A stretch of 64,000 nucleotides of DNA from Pseudosulfitobacter sp. DSM 107133 (GTDB taxonomy: Bacteria; Pseudomonadota; Alphaproteobacteria; Rhodobacterales; Rhodobacteraceae). Each line of letters begins with the position of its first letter. Positions within the stretch are counted from its first letter, which is position 1. The notes under the pieces are model-generated. The model searched no databases. It was not told where the DNA came from and saw nothing but the letters and a program-made list of their open reading frames with translations. This document shows, in pieces, positions 23,094 to 33,450 of the stretch. The stretch covers positions 2,108,001-2,172,000 of the forward strand of contig NZ_CP085154.1 in the NCBI RefSeq assembly GCF_022788695.1, given 5' to 3'. The position numbers were made by a program, and so were the translations under genes.

Positions 23094-23762
23094 TCATTCT
23101 GCCCAATGTACGGTCAATTCATCCAGAACAGCCGCAATCGGGGCGTTCCGGGGGGTGAGATCGGCTGCGCGTTCAAGAGCGGCACGTTTTTCGGCACCAA
23201 AAATCACCAGATGTTTGGACATTGCCCCATCCAGCACATGCGCCGACAGGCTGATGCGCGGCTCCTGACCCTCGGCGTAGATCGGCAGCGCCACAGGGGC
23301 ATCTGCGGCCAAAGCAGCCTCAAGCCCCTCGGCCCCTGGAAACAGCGATGCGGTGTGCATGTCTGCACCCATCCCCAACAGCAACACCGAAATCGGCAAA
23401 TGTGCATCCAGATCCTCGCTGACCAGCACAGCGCCGGCGTCGACATCCAGACCGTCGCGATACAGCGGTTTGAACGTCGCGGCCACCGCACGGTCGACCA
23501 GCAGCCGACGCCGCAACAGCGCCCCGTTCGAGCGGTCCGAAGTTTCGTCAACCCAGCGTTCATCGGTCAGGGTGACATCGACCCGGTCCCAATCCAGCCG
23601 CGCCGCCGACAGCACGTCGAAAATCGGGCCCGGAGTTGTCCCCCCCGGCACCACCAAAGTGGCGCGATCATGGGTCAACAAGATGTTTTCCAAAGCGCCC
23701 GCCATCTTTCTGGCCACTTCCATCGCCAGCAAATCACGGTCAAGATACTCTTGTAAGATCAT
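23094..23762 (-). CDS. pgl: 6-phosphogluconolactonase
   Basis: Pgl hydrolyses 6-phosphogluconolactone, the product of Zwf. The 222-residue protein is of the DevB/SOL type, with VVPGGTTPGPIFDVLS, the VDVTLTDERWVDETSDRSNGALLRR block and LLGMGADMHTASLFPG. The ATG overlaps the zwf stop by 4 bases, so the two successive enzymes are translationally coupled. Length is usual for the family. Confidence 0.95.
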   Translation of the reverse strand: MILQEYLDRDLLAMEVARKMAGALENILLTHDRATLVVPGGTTPGPIFDVLSAARLDWDRVDVTLTDERWVDETSDRSNGALLRRRLLVDRAVAATFKPLYRDGLDVDAGAVLVSEDLDAHLPISVLLLGMGADMHTASLFPGAEGLEAALAADAPVALPIYAEGQEPRISLSAHVLDGAMSKHLVIFGAEKRAALERAADLTPRNAPIAAVLDELTVHWAE

Positions 23763-25213
23763 GGCTTTACCTCGCGCCAGACGCGGGTGTCGCGGGCCAG
23801 CATCTGCACCGCATCACCGGGGCCTGCACTGCCGCTTTCATAGGGCTTGGGCACTTCGCCGCGCGCCTCCCATCCTGCGATGATCGGGTCGGTCCAAGCC
23901 CATGCCGCCTCGACCTCGTCGCCGCGCATGAACAGGGTCTGGTTGCCACGGATCACATCCATGATCAGCCGTTCGTAGGCGTCAGGCGTCTCTTCGGCGT
24001 CCTCGCCAAGCGCTTCGGCAAAGGTCATGTCCAAGGGCACATCAACCAGCCGCATCCCGCCCGGTCCCGGCTCTTTGATGGTTACATTCAGCGTGATGCC
24101 TTCGTTGGGTTGCAGCCGGATCGACAGGGTGTTGCGGTGGTCCTGCTTTTCGCCAAAGATTGAATGGTTCAGCTCTTTGAACACCACCGAAATCTCGCTG
24201 GAACGCGCCACCAGACGTTTGCCGGTGCGCAGATAGAACGGCGTGCCCGCCCACCGCCAGTTTGAAATACCGACCTTCATTGCCACATAGCTTTCGGTGC
24301 GCGAACGCGGGTCTTCCACAGCTTCGCGATAGCTGGGGCCCTCCTCGCTGGCTTCGTATTGGCCGCGCACCACATGGTGCGGTGCAACCGGATCAAGCGC
24401 CCGGATCACTTTCAGCTTTTCGTCCCGCACCGCGTCGGGGTCGAACTTGCTGGGCGGTTCCATGGCGATCAGACACAAAAGCTGCATCAGGTGGTTCTGC
24501 ACCATGTCGCGCATCGCACCCGAACGGTCATAATAATCGCCCCTGCCCCCGACTCCGACGGTTTCCGCCACGGTGATCTGGATGTGATCGACGTATTGGG
24601 AGTTCCACAGCGGTTCGAACAGCATATTGCCAAAGCGCACCGCCATCAGGTTTTGCACGGTCTCCTTGCCCAGATAGTGGTCGATACGGTAAATCTGGCT
24701 TTCGTCGAAATGCGCGGCCAGCGAGGCGTTCAGCGCCTTGGCCGTGGCCAGATCACGGCCAAAGGGTTTTTCGACCACAATCCGCGTCTGGTCATTGGTC
24801 AGCTTCCAATGATGCAGGCGCGACGCCAGATCGCCGAACAGACCGGGTGCAACCGAAAAGTAAAAGGCCCGCACCACGTCGCGCCCGTCCATCAGCTTGA
24901 CCATCTCGGCCCAGCCATCGTCCCCCTTGGCATCGACCGTGACATATTCCAGCCGCGTCTGGAACGCCTCAAGCGTGCCGTTCTCGCAGGACTTGCCACC
25001 ACCAAATTCACGAATCGCTTCGGCAACAAAGGCGCGATATTCTTCCCGCGTCATCTCGGACCGTGCGGCCCCGATAACGCGCGCATCATCGGGCATTTGC
25101 CCCGAACAGAAGCGCCGGAACAAGCCCGGCAGGATTTTACGACGGGCCAGATCACCCGTGCCCCCGAAGATGACCAGATCAAAAGGATCGACCGGAATAA
25201 CGCGCGAAACCAT
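23759..25213 (-). CDS. zwf: Glucose-6-phosphate 1-dehydrogenase
   Basis: Zwf oxidises glucose 6-phosphate to the lactone with reduction of NADP. The 484-residue protein begins MVSRVIPVDPFDLVIFGGTGDLARRK, where GGTGDLA is the nucleotide-binding motif, and contains the active-site signature RIDHYLGKE. I set the start at 25213 because AAGGG lies 9 bases upstream and the family begins there, although the frame is open 13 codons further. It is the first gene of the operon zwf-pgl-pgi. Confidence 0.97.
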   Translation of the reverse strand: MVSRVIPVDPFDLVIFGGTGDLARRKILPGLFRRFCSGQMPDDARVIGAARSEMTREEYRAFVAEAIREFGGGKSCENGTLEAFQTRLEYVTVDAKGDDGWAEMVKLMDGRDVVRAFYFSVAPGLFGDLASRLHHWKLTNDQTRIVVEKPFGRDLATAKALNASLAAHFDESQIYRIDHYLGKETVQNLMAVRFGNMLFEPLWNSQYVDHIQITVAETVGVGGRGDYYDRSGAMRDMVQNHLMQLLCLIAMEPPSKFDPDAVRDEKLKVIRALDPVAPHHVVRGQYEASEEGPSYREAVEDPRSRTESYVAMKVGISNWRWAGTPFYLRTGKRLVARSSEISVVFKELNHSIFGEKQDHRNTLSIRLQPNEGITLNVTIKEPGPGGMRLVDVPLDMTFAEALGEDAEETPDAYERLIMDVIRGNQTLFMRGDEVEAAWAWTDPIIAGWEARGEVPKPYESGSAGPGDAVQMLARDTRVWREVKP

Positions 25214-25366
25214 GCTGTAGGCCCTTGTTTCATGATATGTTAGCGCAAACATGCCCTAAACCCGCCCCGATCACAATAGTGTCAGGCCAAGTGCTTCGGC
25301 TATTCACGCCTTTTCGGTTACCCTACCACAAAAGAAACAGAGGCAAAGACCAGAGGGTGCGCCGGA

Positions 25367-26326
25367 ATGAAAGACATTGCAGATGCTCAATCACAGGGCA
25401 ACGCGGGCAAATTTCAAGACCCACAGCGCACAGCCAAGGGCGAGGAACGCGCAACCGTCGCGCTGACCCACCCCGAAACGCTGTGGTTCAACACCGGCAC
25501 CCTGTGCAACATCGAATGCGTGAACTGCTATATCGAAAGCAGCCCGACCAATGATGCATTGGTCTATATCACGGCTGATGACGTGCGCGATTACCTGGAC
25601 CAGCTGGCCGACCGCAATTGGGGTGTGCACGAGATTGCCTTTACCGGCGGCGAACCGTTCATGAACCCCCAGATGATCGACATGGCGCAGGCCGCGCTGG
25701 AACGCGGCTATGATGTGTTGATATTGACCAACGCGATGCGTCCGATGATGCGCAAACGGATGCAGGACGGATTGGTACAGCTGAATGCGCGCTTTCCCGG
25801 CAAGCTGACCCTGCGCATTTCCGTCGATCACCACCGCGCCAGCCTGCATGACGCCGAACGCGGCGCGGGCAGTTTTGCCAATACGCTGAAAGGCATGGAA
25901 TGGTTGCGCGACAACGGCTTTCGCATGGCGGTTGCCGGGCGCTCGATCTTTGAAGAGGACGAAACCCAATCGCGCGCCGGATATGCCGCTTTCTTTGCCA
26001 GACACGACTTTGACATTGACGCATACAACCCTGGAATGACTGTGCTTTTTCCTGAAATGGACGAACGGGTTGACGTCCCCGAAATTACCACGGCCTGCTG
26101 GGGCATTCTGAACAAGTCCCCCGATGCGGTCATGTGTTCCTCATCGCGCATGGTGGTCAAACGCAAGGGCGCTGACAGCCCTGCGGTGCTGGCCTGTACC
26201 CTGCTGCCCTATAGCCCTGCATTCGAACTGGGCACCACTTTGCAACAGGCCGAAGGCCCCGTCGCGCTGAACCACCCGCACTGCGCGAAATTCTGTGTGC
26301 TGGGCGGCGCAAGCTGCTCTGCGTGA
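25367..26326 (+). CDS. Radical SAM protein with cysteine-rich C-terminus
   Basis: The 319-residue protein has the CX3CX2C iron-sulfur motif of radical SAM enzymes (Cys47, Cys51, Cys54) and the GGEP motif in FTGGEPFMNPQM that contacts SAM. The C-terminal third adds six further cysteines (TACWGI, VMCSS, LACTL, PHCAKFC, ASCSA), which look like ligands for an auxiliary cluster of SPASM or twitch type. The reaction is unknown. No precursor peptide, corrinoid protein or other partner is evident; it lies alone between divergent zwf and a YbjN gene. AGGG lies ahead of the start. Confidence 0.85.
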   Translation: MKDIADAQSQGNAGKFQDPQRTAKGEERATVALTHPETLWFNTGTLCNIECVNCYIESSPTNDALVYITADDVRDYLDQLADRNWGVHEIAFTGGEPFMNPQMIDMAQAALERGYDVLILTNAMRPMMRKRMQDGLVQLNARFPGKLTLRISVDHHRASLHDAERGAGSFANTLKGMEWLRDNGFRMAVAGRSIFEEDETQSRAGYAAFFARHDFDIDAYNPGMTVLFPEMDERVDVPEITTACWGILNKSPDAVMCSSSRMVVKRKGADSPAVLACTLLPYSPAFELGTTLQQAEGPVALNHPHCAKFCVLGGASCSA

Positions 26327-26395
26327 CGGGTTTCTTCATTTGACATAGACAGTTACGCTGGCGAGACTGGGGCCCTGATCAAAAGGAAACCGGAT

Positions 26396-26863
26396 ATGAA
26401 ATCATATATTGCCAGCGCCGCAACCGCTCTTGTTCTGGCCTCGGCGCAAGTGTCATCGGCCCAGTCCGTCAGCGCGTCGAACCCTGAAACGTTGACAAAA
26501 TTGCTGGGCGAGTCCGGCTATCCCACTGAAATCGTCACTGACAGCTACGGTGATCCGCAGATCAAGACCGAGATGGAAGGCACCAAGGTCGATATCAATT
26601 TTTACGGCTGCGACGACGGACGCAATTGCCGCGATATCCAGTTCCGGGCCAGCTTTCAAACCTCAGGCAACGTATCTATGCGCACTCTGCACGACTGGAA
26701 CCGCGACTTCTATCTCGGCAAAGCCTATGAAAACAATGAGGGCCTTGCCGTGATCGAACATGCCGTCGCTGGTGTTGACGGCATGTCGCGCTATACGTTC
26801 GAACGCATTCTGTCGCGCTGGAACAATGCGGTGGACAGCTTCAAGGAACACATCGGATTCTGA
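26396..26863 (+). CDS. Exported YbjN domain-containing protein
   Basis: The 155-residue protein has an N-terminal signal peptide (MKSYIASAATALVLASAQVS, probable cleavage after SSAQ near residue 23) followed by a YbjN-type domain with the pattern LTKLLGESGYPTEIVTDSYGDPQI and a WNRDFYLGKAYENNEG segment. Two cysteines in YGCDDGRNCRD could form a disulfide. YbjN folds resemble type III secretion chaperones, but this one is exported and its partner is unknown. It ends 6 bases from the convergent usg gene. Confidence 0.8.
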   Translation: MKSYIASAATALVLASAQVSSAQSVSASNPETLTKLLGESGYPTEIVTDSYGDPQIKTEMEGTKVDINFYGCDDGRNCRDIQFRASFQTSGNVSMRTLHDWNRDFYLGKAYENNEGLAVIEHAVAGVDGMSRYTFERILSRWNNAVDSFKEHIGF

Positions 26864-26869
26864 TCCGGT

Positions 26870-27139
26870 TCAATGAATTCGGAATTCACCGACCTGGTTG
26901 CGCCATTCCCCCGGCGCAATCAGCTTGCGATGGGTAAAACGCACCGAATGTAGCGGCCCCTCGATCTCGCGCTGCCAGAATTCGACAAATTCGAACAGCC
27001 GCGGATGGTCGGGGGCGGTGTCGTAGTCCTGCCATGTATAGCTGTTCAGCACATGGGCATAATCGGGCATGTGATAGAAGAATTCAGCCGTGGTCAGCCC
27101 GTATCCCTTCAGCATCATTTCCGTTTCCGAGACCTGCAT
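26870..27139 (-). CDS. usg: Usg family protein
   Basis: The 89-residue protein matches the alphaproteobacterial Usg family: LKGYGLTTAEFFYHMPDYAHVLNSYTWQDYD and FVEFWQREIEGPLHSVRFTHRKLI. Its function is unknown; the name comes from a gene near trp genes in other species. I prefer the ATG at 27139 to the GTG at 27148 because AAAGGTG sits 6 bases before it. It is convergent with the YbjN gene and divergent from gyrA. Confidence 0.88.
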   Translation of the reverse strand: MQVSETEMMLKGYGLTTAEFFYHMPDYAHVLNSYTWQDYDTAPDHPRLFEFVEFWQREIEGPLHSVRFTHRKLIAPGEWRNQVGEFRIH

Positions 27140-27329
27140 TTTGCGCACCTTTCATGCTGCTTTTCTTTCATCCTGCCACAGCCAGATTAATTTTCAATAA
27201 AAACAATGTGTTGGCACTCTACCCGCTGTGCTGCCAATGTCACAGAGACGCCTGCCATTGCACCTCATATACCGCTTCTGATAGGGTTGCTCACAACATA
27301 TAGACACTCAGAAAAAGACGGGCAGCCAA

Positions 27330-30098
27330 GTGAACGACACGCCAGAAACACCTGAGAACAATGATGAAATGCCGCCAGAGCGTCCCGTTTTCTCCGGGCC
27401 CTCGGTCACCATCGAACACGAGATGCGCACATCCTATCTGGATTATGCCATGTCGGTCATCGTCAGCCGCGCAATCCCCGATCTGCGCGACGGGCTGAAA
27501 CCGGTTCACCGCCGCATCATCTATTCGATGTACGAAAAAGGCATCACGCACGACAAGACCTATCGCAAGTCCGCCAAATCGGTGGGCGACGTCATGGGTT
27601 CGTATCACCCGCACGGCGACAGCGCGATTTATGACGCGCTGGTGCGCATGGCGCAGGATTTCTCGATGTCGCTGCCCTTGATCGACGGTCAGGGTAACTT
27701 TGGCTCGATGGACGGCGACAGTGCTGCGGCGATGCGCTACACAGAATCCCGCCTGGACAAGGTCGCGTCCTACATGACCAGCGATCTGGACAAGGAAACC
27801 GTAAACTTTATCGACAACTACGACGGTAAAGAACGCGAACCCACGGTCCTGCCCGCCCGTTTTCCCAACATGCTGGTGAATGGCGCCGGTGGTATCGCCG
27901 TCGGCATGGCCACCAACATTCCGCCGCACAATCTGGGCGAGGTGATCGACGCCTGTCAGGCGCTGATTGAAAACCCCGATCTGACCTCGGAAGAGCTGAT
28001 CGACTATATCCCCGGCCCCGATTTCCCGACGGGCGGCATCATGCTGGGCCGTTCGGGCGCGCGCAAAGCCTATCTTGAGGGGCGTGGCAGCGTCATCATG
28101 CGCGCCAAGACCCGTGTCGAAGAAATCCGCAAGGACCGCTTTGCCATCATCATCGACGAGATTTGCTATCAGGTGAACAAGTCGACGATGATCGAAAAAA
28201 TCGCCGAACAAGTGCGCGAGAAAAAGATCGATGGCATCGCCCATGTTCAGGATGAATCCGACCGCAACGGTGTGCGCGTGGTGATCGAGCTCAAGCGTGA
28301 TGCAACCGCCGAAGTGGTGATGAACCAGCTGTTCCGCTTCACTCCGATGCAAACCTATTTCGGCTGCAACATGCTGGCCCTGAACGGTGGCCGCCCCGAA
28401 CAGCTGACCCTGCGCAAATTCCTGACGTACTTCATTGATTTCCGCGAAGACGTGGTGGCCCGCCGCACGGCCTTCCTGCTGCGCAAGGCCCGCGAACGCA
28501 GCCACATCCTGTGTGGTCTGGCGGTTGCGGTCACCAACATCGACGAAGTCGTGGCAACGATCCGGTCGTCGGCCGACGCCGCCGAGGCGCGTGAAAAGCT
28601 GATGACGCGGCGGTGGCCTGCGGAATCGATCCTGCCCTATATCGCGCTGATCGACGATCCGACCCACACCGCCAACGACGACGGCACCTATAACCTCTCC
28701 GAAGCGCAGGCGCGCGCGATCCTGGAACTGCGCTTGCAGCGTCTGACCCAGATCGGCGTCAAGGAAGTCACCGACGAGTTGGAAGAGCTGGCCCGCAAGA
28801 TCAAGGAATACCTTGAAATCCTGAGCAGCCGCGAAAAGATCATGCGCATCATCTCGGACGAGCTGGCCGAGGTCAAAGACCAGTTCGCCGTGCCCCGCCG
28901 CACCGAGATTGTGGACTGGTCCGGCGACATGGACGACGAAGATCTGATCGCCCGCGAGGACATGGTCGTGACCGTCACCTCGGGCGGCTATATCAAACGC
29001 ACGCCGCTTGCCGATTTCCGCAGCCAGAAACGCGGTGGCAAAGGTGTGTCGGGGATGCAAACCAAGGAAGAGGATGTCATCACCACCCTCTTTGTGGCCA
29101 ACACCCATACGCAGCTGCTGTTCTTCACCACCGATGGCATGTCCTACAAGCTCAAGACATGGCGCCTGCCTCAGGGGGGCCGCACCTCCAAGGGCAAGGC
29201 AATCGTCAACATCCTGCCGATCCCGGCCGGAGTCTCGGTTGCGGCGATCATGCCGGTGGACCGTGACGAGGCCGACTGGGACGACTTGCAGGTGGTCTTT
29301 GCCACCTCGGCCGGCACCGTGCGCCGCAACAAGCTGTCGGATTTCACCAACGTCATGCGCAACGGCAAGATCGCGATGAAGTTCGAGGGCGAGCATGAAG
29401 GCACCACGCTGATCAATGCGCGGATTGCGTCGAACGACGACGATGTCATGCTGATCAGCAACTCGGGCCGCGCCATCCGCTTCCCTGCAACAGACGTGCG
29501 GGTGTTCAACTCACGCGCTTCGGTCGGGGTGCGCGGGATCAAACTGGGTGCCAAGGAATCCGTGGTGTCCATGTCGATCATCCGCCACTTTGATGCCACA
29601 TCCGAAGAACGCACCGCCTATCTGAAGATGCGTCGCGCCATGGCCGGTCTGGCGGATGAGGATAGCGACGAGGAAGAAGCCCCCGCCGATCCGAACTTCT
29701 CGAACGAACGTTATGTCGAGATGTCGGCGGCTGAAAACCTGATCCTGACCATCACCGCGAACGGCGCAGGCAAGCTGAGCTCCAGCCACGACTACCCCGT
29801 GCGTGGACGTGGTGGCCTGGGTGTTACAGCGATGGACAAGGCGATGCGCGGCGGCGAGATCGTGGCCTCGTTCCCGGTCGAGATGGATGACCAGATCATG
29901 CTGGCCACATCCAAAGGCCAGTCGATCCGCGTGCCGGTCGAAGGCATCAGCTTCCGCTCGCGCAGTGCAGGCGGTGTGCGGGTGTTCAACACAGGCAAGA
30001 ACGAAGAAGTTGTCAGCGTTGCCTGGATTGCCGATCAGGGTGATGACGCAACTGCGGCTATCGAAGATGCAGGTGAAACGCCGGACAGCGACAGCTGA
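27330..30098 (+). CDS. gyrA: DNA gyrase subunit A
   Basis: GyrA cuts and rejoins DNA during negative supercoiling. The 922-residue protein starts with GTG ([11 protein letters not shown]). The catalytic tyrosine is Tyr137 in [10 protein letters not shown]. The quinolone-determining region reads [15 protein letters not shown] with Ser98 and Asp102, the residues at the usual resistance positions being the sensitive type. The GyrA box is QKRGGKG. The C-terminal beta-pinwheel is interrupted near residue 780 by an acidic insert ([13 protein letters not shown]), giving the long size seen in alphaproteobacteria. A strong terminator follows. Confidence 0.98.
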   Translation: MNDTPETPENNDEMPPERPVFSGPSVTIEHEMRTSYLDYAMSVIVSRAIPDLRDGLKPVHRRIIYSMYEKGITHDKTYRKSAKSVGDVMGSYHPHGDSAIYDALVRMAQDFSMSLPLIDGQGNFGSMDGDSAAAMRYTESRLDKVASYMTSDLDKETVNFIDNYDGKEREPTVLPARFPNMLVNGAGGIAVGMATNIPPHNLGEVIDACQALIENPDLTSEELIDYIPGPDFPTGGIMLGRSGARKAYLEGRGSVIMRAKTRVEEIRKDRFAIIIDEICYQVNKSTMIEKIAEQVREKKIDGIAHVQDESDRNGVRVVIELKRDATAEVVMNQLFRFTPMQTYFGCNMLALNGGRPEQLTLRKFLTYFIDFREDVVARRTAFLLRKARERSHILCGLAVAVTNIDEVVATIRSSADAAEAREKLMTRRWPAESILPYIALIDDPTHTANDDGTYNLSEAQARAILELRLQRLTQIGVKEVTDELEELARKIKEYLEILSSREKIMRIISDELAEVKDQFAVPRRTEIVDWSGDMDDEDLIAREDMVVTVTSGGYIKRTPLADFRSQKRGGKGVSGMQTKEEDVITTLFVANTHTQLLFFTTDGMSYKLKTWRLPQGGRTSKGKAIVNILPIPAGVSVAAIMPVDRDEADWDDLQVVFATSAGTVRRNKLSDFTNVMRNGKIAMKFEGEHEGTTLINARIASNDDDVMLISNSGRAIRFPATDVRVFNSRASVGVRGIKLGAKESVVSMSIIRHFDATSEERTAYLKMRRAMAGLADEDSDEEEAPADPNFSNERYVEMSAAENLILTITANGAGKLSSSHDYPVRGRGGLGVTAMDKAMRGGEIVASFPVEMDDQIMLATSKGQSIRVPVEGISFRSRSAGGVRVFNTGKNEEVVSVAWIADQGDDATAAIEDAGETPDSDS

Positions 30099-30127
30099 TC
30101 CGGCGTCGGCCACACCAGTCAAAACGC

Positions 30128-30159
30128 AAAATGGCGGCTCTTTACAGAGCCGCCATTTT
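30128..30159. terminator. Bidirectional terminator after gyrA
   Basis: A perfect stem of 14 bp, AAAATGGCGGCTCT against AGAGCCGCCATTTT with a TTAC loop, gives T-runs in both directions. It lies 29 bases after gyrA and 40 bases from the end of the convergent small exported protein gene. Confidence 0.93.
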
Positions 30160-30198
30160 CTATTTCGGGCCGCGCTTCCGCGCGGAAATACTTATGAC

Positions 30199-30543
30199 TT
30201 AGTCCGAAGCCGAAGTCGAAGTTGTTGTCGAGTCGTTGCCGCCACCCGCAGCCAGAGCGATCAGAACCAATGCGCCAGCACCGGCAGCAACTGGGCCAAG
30301 ATCCCCAGCCGACAGAACCGCACCATCGTCGTCGTCACGGATGCACAGACGTTTCACAACGCCATCATCCACAAAGGTGTCTGCTTTGCACATGTAATTA
30401 ACACCGTTCGAACCCAGCACGTAGACGGGGTATTCGGGGTTACCTGTTGCGCCATCGACTTCAACCTGACGCACTACGCCTTGCGCCATCGCCGAGCCCG
30501 CCATCAGTGCGCTCAATGCGACTGCTGAAATGAACTTCTTCAT
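30199..30543 (-). CDS. Small exported protein, unrecognised
   Basis: I do not recognise this 114-residue protein. It has a clear signal peptide (MKKFISAVALSALMAGSAMA, cleavage before Gln21), a short domain with two cysteines (Cys52 and Cys67) that could pair, an acidic DDDD stretch at 70-73, a hydrophobic Gly/Ala-rich segment (about 83-100, PVAAGAGALVLIALAAGG) and a Ser/Thr-rich tail ending NDSTTTSTSASD. GGAGG lies 6 bases before the ATG at 30543, better than the in-frame ATG four codons upstream. The layout suggests an envelope-anchored protein whose tail is exposed. It is a single gene with its own upstream region of 200 bases. Confidence 0.75.
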   Translation of the reverse strand: MKKFISAVALSALMAGSAMAQGVVRQVEVDGATGNPEYPVYVLGSNGVNYMCKADTFVDDGVVKRLCIRDDDDGAVLSAGDLGPVAAGAGALVLIALAAGGGNDSTTTSTSASD

Positions 30544-30746
30544 ATGAACCTCCATTTGATTCGTTAATTCTCTCTTACTAGACTAACACACAGAAGATTG
30601 CATCTGTTCCATAGCCAAAACTGCGCAGGTCGGACCCTGCGGCCTTACCTTTGCCGAATTTGATAGATTTGCGTGCAATTTGCAATGCGAAAAGGCTTTT
30701 GACAAACATCATGCAGTGCAAATCAAACGCAACTGAAACCAAAATA

Positions 30747-32222
30747 CTACAGGTTATAGATGCCTGAAAATTTTTCCTTGAGATAGGCTATCAGCGGCAG
30801 CTCTGTCGGCTCGATTCCGCTTGCCATTGTGATGGTCACACGCGGATCGTACAACCCACCATTGACCTGCACATTGTCACGCAGCCAGTCAGTGGCAGGT
30901 GCGGTGTTGCCCTGCGCCAGATGGTCATCCAGATCCGGCACAGCGGTGCGCAGCGTCTGGTGCAGGCAGCCCGCATAGACATTGCCCAGCGAATAGGTCG
31001 GGAAGTATCCAAACAGGCCCACCGACCAGTGCACATCCTGCAACACACCGTTGCTGGCCTTGTCGACAGCATAGCCAAAGTCGGCCTTGAACCGGTCGTT
31101 CCATGCGGCTTCCAGATCGGCAACCGCCAGATCACCCGACATCAGCGCGCGTTCCAGATCAAAGCGCAACAGAACATGAAGGTTGTATTGCACTTCGTCG
31201 GCCTCGGTGCGGATATATCCGTTGTTGACGCTGTTCACACAGGCATAAAACGCATCTTCGTCGGCAATGCCAAAATCGCCAAAGGTGTCCTTCATCTGCC
31301 CGAACAACCAGCCGGTAAAGGCGCGGCTGCGGCCGATCTGGTTCTCGTAAATGCGGCTTTGGCTTTCGTGCACGCCCATCGACACGCCCTGCCCCAGCGG
31401 TGTCAGCAGATAGGCCTGGTCGATGTTCTGCTCATAGGTGGCGTGGCCGACCTCGTGGATGGTCGAATAAAAGCAATTGAACGGGTCGGTCGGGTTGGTG
31501 CGCGTAGTAATGCGCACATCGTTGCCGCTGCCCGAGCTGAACGGATGCACCGCCTTGTCGACGCGGCCCCGCTGCATGTCATAACCAAAGGTGCGCGCCA
31601 GCTGGCGGCTCAGCTTCATCTGCGCCGCTTCGTCAAATGTGCCGGTCAGGCTGGCAGGTTTTTCCGCCTCCAGCACGGCGGCACGCAGCTCTGCCAGAAC
31701 CGGTCGCATGGCCGAAAACATCGCCTCAAGCTCGGCTCCGGTGGTGCCGGGTTCATAGTCTTGCAGCATCGCGTCATACAGATCGCCGCCAGCAGCAAGC
31801 GCCGCGCCCTCTTCGCGCTTCAGCGCCACAACTTCGTCTAGCACCGGCGCAAAGGCGGCAAAATCATCCTCGGCGCGCGCTTCGGCCCACTTGCCTTGGG
31901 CAACCGACGTCAGCCGCGCCAGTTTGCTGGCCAATGCAGCGGGCACCTTGGTCGCGCGGGCATGGCTACGCCGGATATGGCGCATCTGCGCCTGTCCCAC
32001 CGCGTCCAGCGTGCTGTCGTCGATCCCGTCCAGCCAGTCGCCCACCTGCGGCGCGGTACGGCGCGCGTGCAGCACGGATTCCATCGCCGCCATTTCCTCG
32101 CCGCGCTGGTCTGCGGCACCGCGTGGCATCATGGTTTCCTGATCCCACCCCAGACGCCCCGCCACCTGGGCCAAAGCCTGTGTATCACGGTCGTAAGCCA
32201 TCAGCGCGTCATAGAGGGTCAT
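30747..32222 (-). CDS. M32 family metallocarboxypeptidase
   Basis: This 491-residue protein removes C-terminal amino acids from peptides in the cytosol. It has the zinc motif HEVGH in STIHEVGHATYEQN and the third ligand region HESQSRIYENQIGRS; the all-helical M32 family pattern continues with RTEADEVQYNLHVLLRFDLERAL. Its length fits Taq-type carboxypeptidases. It is the last of three minus-strand genes, trmJ-ctaA-M32, starting 6 bases after the ctaA stop. Confidence 0.94.
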   Translation of the reverse strand: MTLYDALMAYDRDTQALAQVAGRLGWDQETMMPRGAADQRGEEMAAMESVLHARRTAPQVGDWLDGIDDSTLDAVGQAQMRHIRRSHARATKVPAALASKLARLTSVAQGKWAEARAEDDFAAFAPVLDEVVALKREEGAALAAGGDLYDAMLQDYEPGTTGAELEAMFSAMRPVLAELRAAVLEAEKPASLTGTFDEAAQMKLSRQLARTFGYDMQRGRVDKAVHPFSSGSGNDVRITTRTNPTDPFNCFYSTIHEVGHATYEQNIDQAYLLTPLGQGVSMGVHESQSRIYENQIGRSRAFTGWLFGQMKDTFGDFGIADEDAFYACVNSVNNGYIRTEADEVQYNLHVLLRFDLERALMSGDLAVADLEAAWNDRFKADFGYAVDKASNGVLQDVHWSVGLFGYFPTYSLGNVYAGCLHQTLRTAVPDLDDHLAQGNTAPATDWLRDNVQVNGGLYDPRVTITMASGIEPTELPLIAYLKEKFSGIYNL

Positions 32223-32228
32223 ATAAGA

Positions 32229-33380
32229 TCAGCCTTCACGAATTGAGGATTGGATAGGGTAAGCAGTGAGGAACCGCGCCCGCAGGATCAAGACCCACAG
32301 GACCACGGCCAGACATTGATGCAGGATCGCCACCTGCCACGGCGCGCCATACAGCACGGTGGTGATGCCAAGGGCGATCTGCAAAGCCAGCGCGGCAAAG
32401 ACAGCGTTGAACGCAAACCGCGTGCGCCGGTGCGCGCTGCGCCGTCCGCGCAGCCAGACCACAACGCCAAAGACCGCCAGCAGATAGCCGGTGATACGGT
32501 GAATGAACTGCACCAGTCCGGGGCTTTCAAAGATGTTGCGCCACATCGGCTCGACCGGAAACGCATTGGGCGGGAACCATTGCCCGCCCATCATCGGCCA
32601 GTCGGTATAGCTGCGGCCTGCGTCAATGCCCGCGACCAGCGCGCCGATCAGGATTTGCAGGAACGCGAAATGCAGCAATCCGGTGGACAGGCCGAACAGC
32701 CTGGCCTCTTTGCTGCGGCGCGTTTGCATCAGGTCGCGTTCGGTGCGGCCCAACTGTAATATGTACCACGTCAGCACGCCCAGGATAATGAACGCCAGCC
32801 CCAGATGGGTGGCCAGCCGGTAGCTGGCAACACTGGTCGCGCCCTCGCCTTGCGTTACACCGCTGGACACCATCCACCAGCCAATCGCGCCCTGCGCGCC
32901 GCCCAGCAGCCCCACCAGCCACAGACGTTTGCTCCAGCCCACCGGCACCTGACGGCGCACGGCAAAATAGGCAAAGCCCAAGGCCCAGACCAGCCCGATC
33001 ACACGGCCCAGCTGGCGATGGCCCCATTCCCACCAGTAAATCGCTTTGAAATCAGCCAGATCCATCCACTGGTTCATGATGCGGAACTGGTCAATGGCCT
33101 GATATTTGGCAAATTCCTCTTCCCAATGAGCCTGCGTCAGCGGCGGCATCGCGCCGGTGAAGGGTTTCCACTCGGTGATCGACAATCCGCTGTCGGTCAG
33201 CCGCGTCAGCCCGCCCACGGCGATCATCACAAAGACCAGCGCAAACAGCACCATCAGCCAGATGCGGATGCCCCGCCGCGCGCCGCGCCGTCCACGGTCG
33301 ATCACACCAGTGGCCGGTGCGGTTTTGGCCGCCGCCTCGGGGCTTGCGACCTCTTCGAAAATGCTACGTTTGCCGCTCAT
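32229..33380 (-). CDS. ctaA: Heme A synthase (COX15/CtaA type 2)
   Basis: CtaA converts heme O to heme A for aa3-type cytochrome oxidase. The 383-residue membrane protein has eight hydrophobic segments and the heme-ligand histidine regions in VGGLTRLTDSGLSITEWKP, WEWGHRQLGRVIGLVWALGF, RLATHLGLAFI, FIHRITGYLLAVFG and AILHQCLAVVLW. GAGGA lies 7 bases before the ATG chosen at 33380; an upstream Met nine residues earlier is less likely. It is transcribed with trmJ upstream and the M32 peptidase downstream. Confidence 0.95.
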   Translation of the reverse strand: MSGKRSIFEEVASPEAAAKTAPATGVIDRGRRGARRGIRIWLMVLFALVFVMIAVGGLTRLTDSGLSITEWKPFTGAMPPLTQAHWEEEFAKYQAIDQFRIMNQWMDLADFKAIYWWEWGHRQLGRVIGLVWALGFAYFAVRRQVPVGWSKRLWLVGLLGGAQGAIGWWMVSSGVTQGEGATSVASYRLATHLGLAFIILGVLTWYILQLGRTERDLMQTRRSKEARLFGLSTGLLHFAFLQILIGALVAGIDAGRSYTDWPMMGGQWFPPNAFPVEPMWRNIFESPGLVQFIHRITGYLLAVFGVVVWLRGRRSAHRRTRFAFNAVFAALALQIALGITTVLYGAPWQVAILHQCLAVVLWVLILRARFLTAYPIQSSIREG

Positions 33381-33450
33381 TGTCTGGTCCTCGTCTTTGA
33401 CGCGCAACCTAGGGCCGCGCCGCGCGATGGTCCAGAACCATCATGCCCCA

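Noticed and set aside
27291..29396. A 701-codon open frame antisense to gyrA
   Set aside because: It mirrors the codon bias of gyrA, has low-complexity His/Gly/Asp-rich translation and no recognisable domain. gyrA is certain here.
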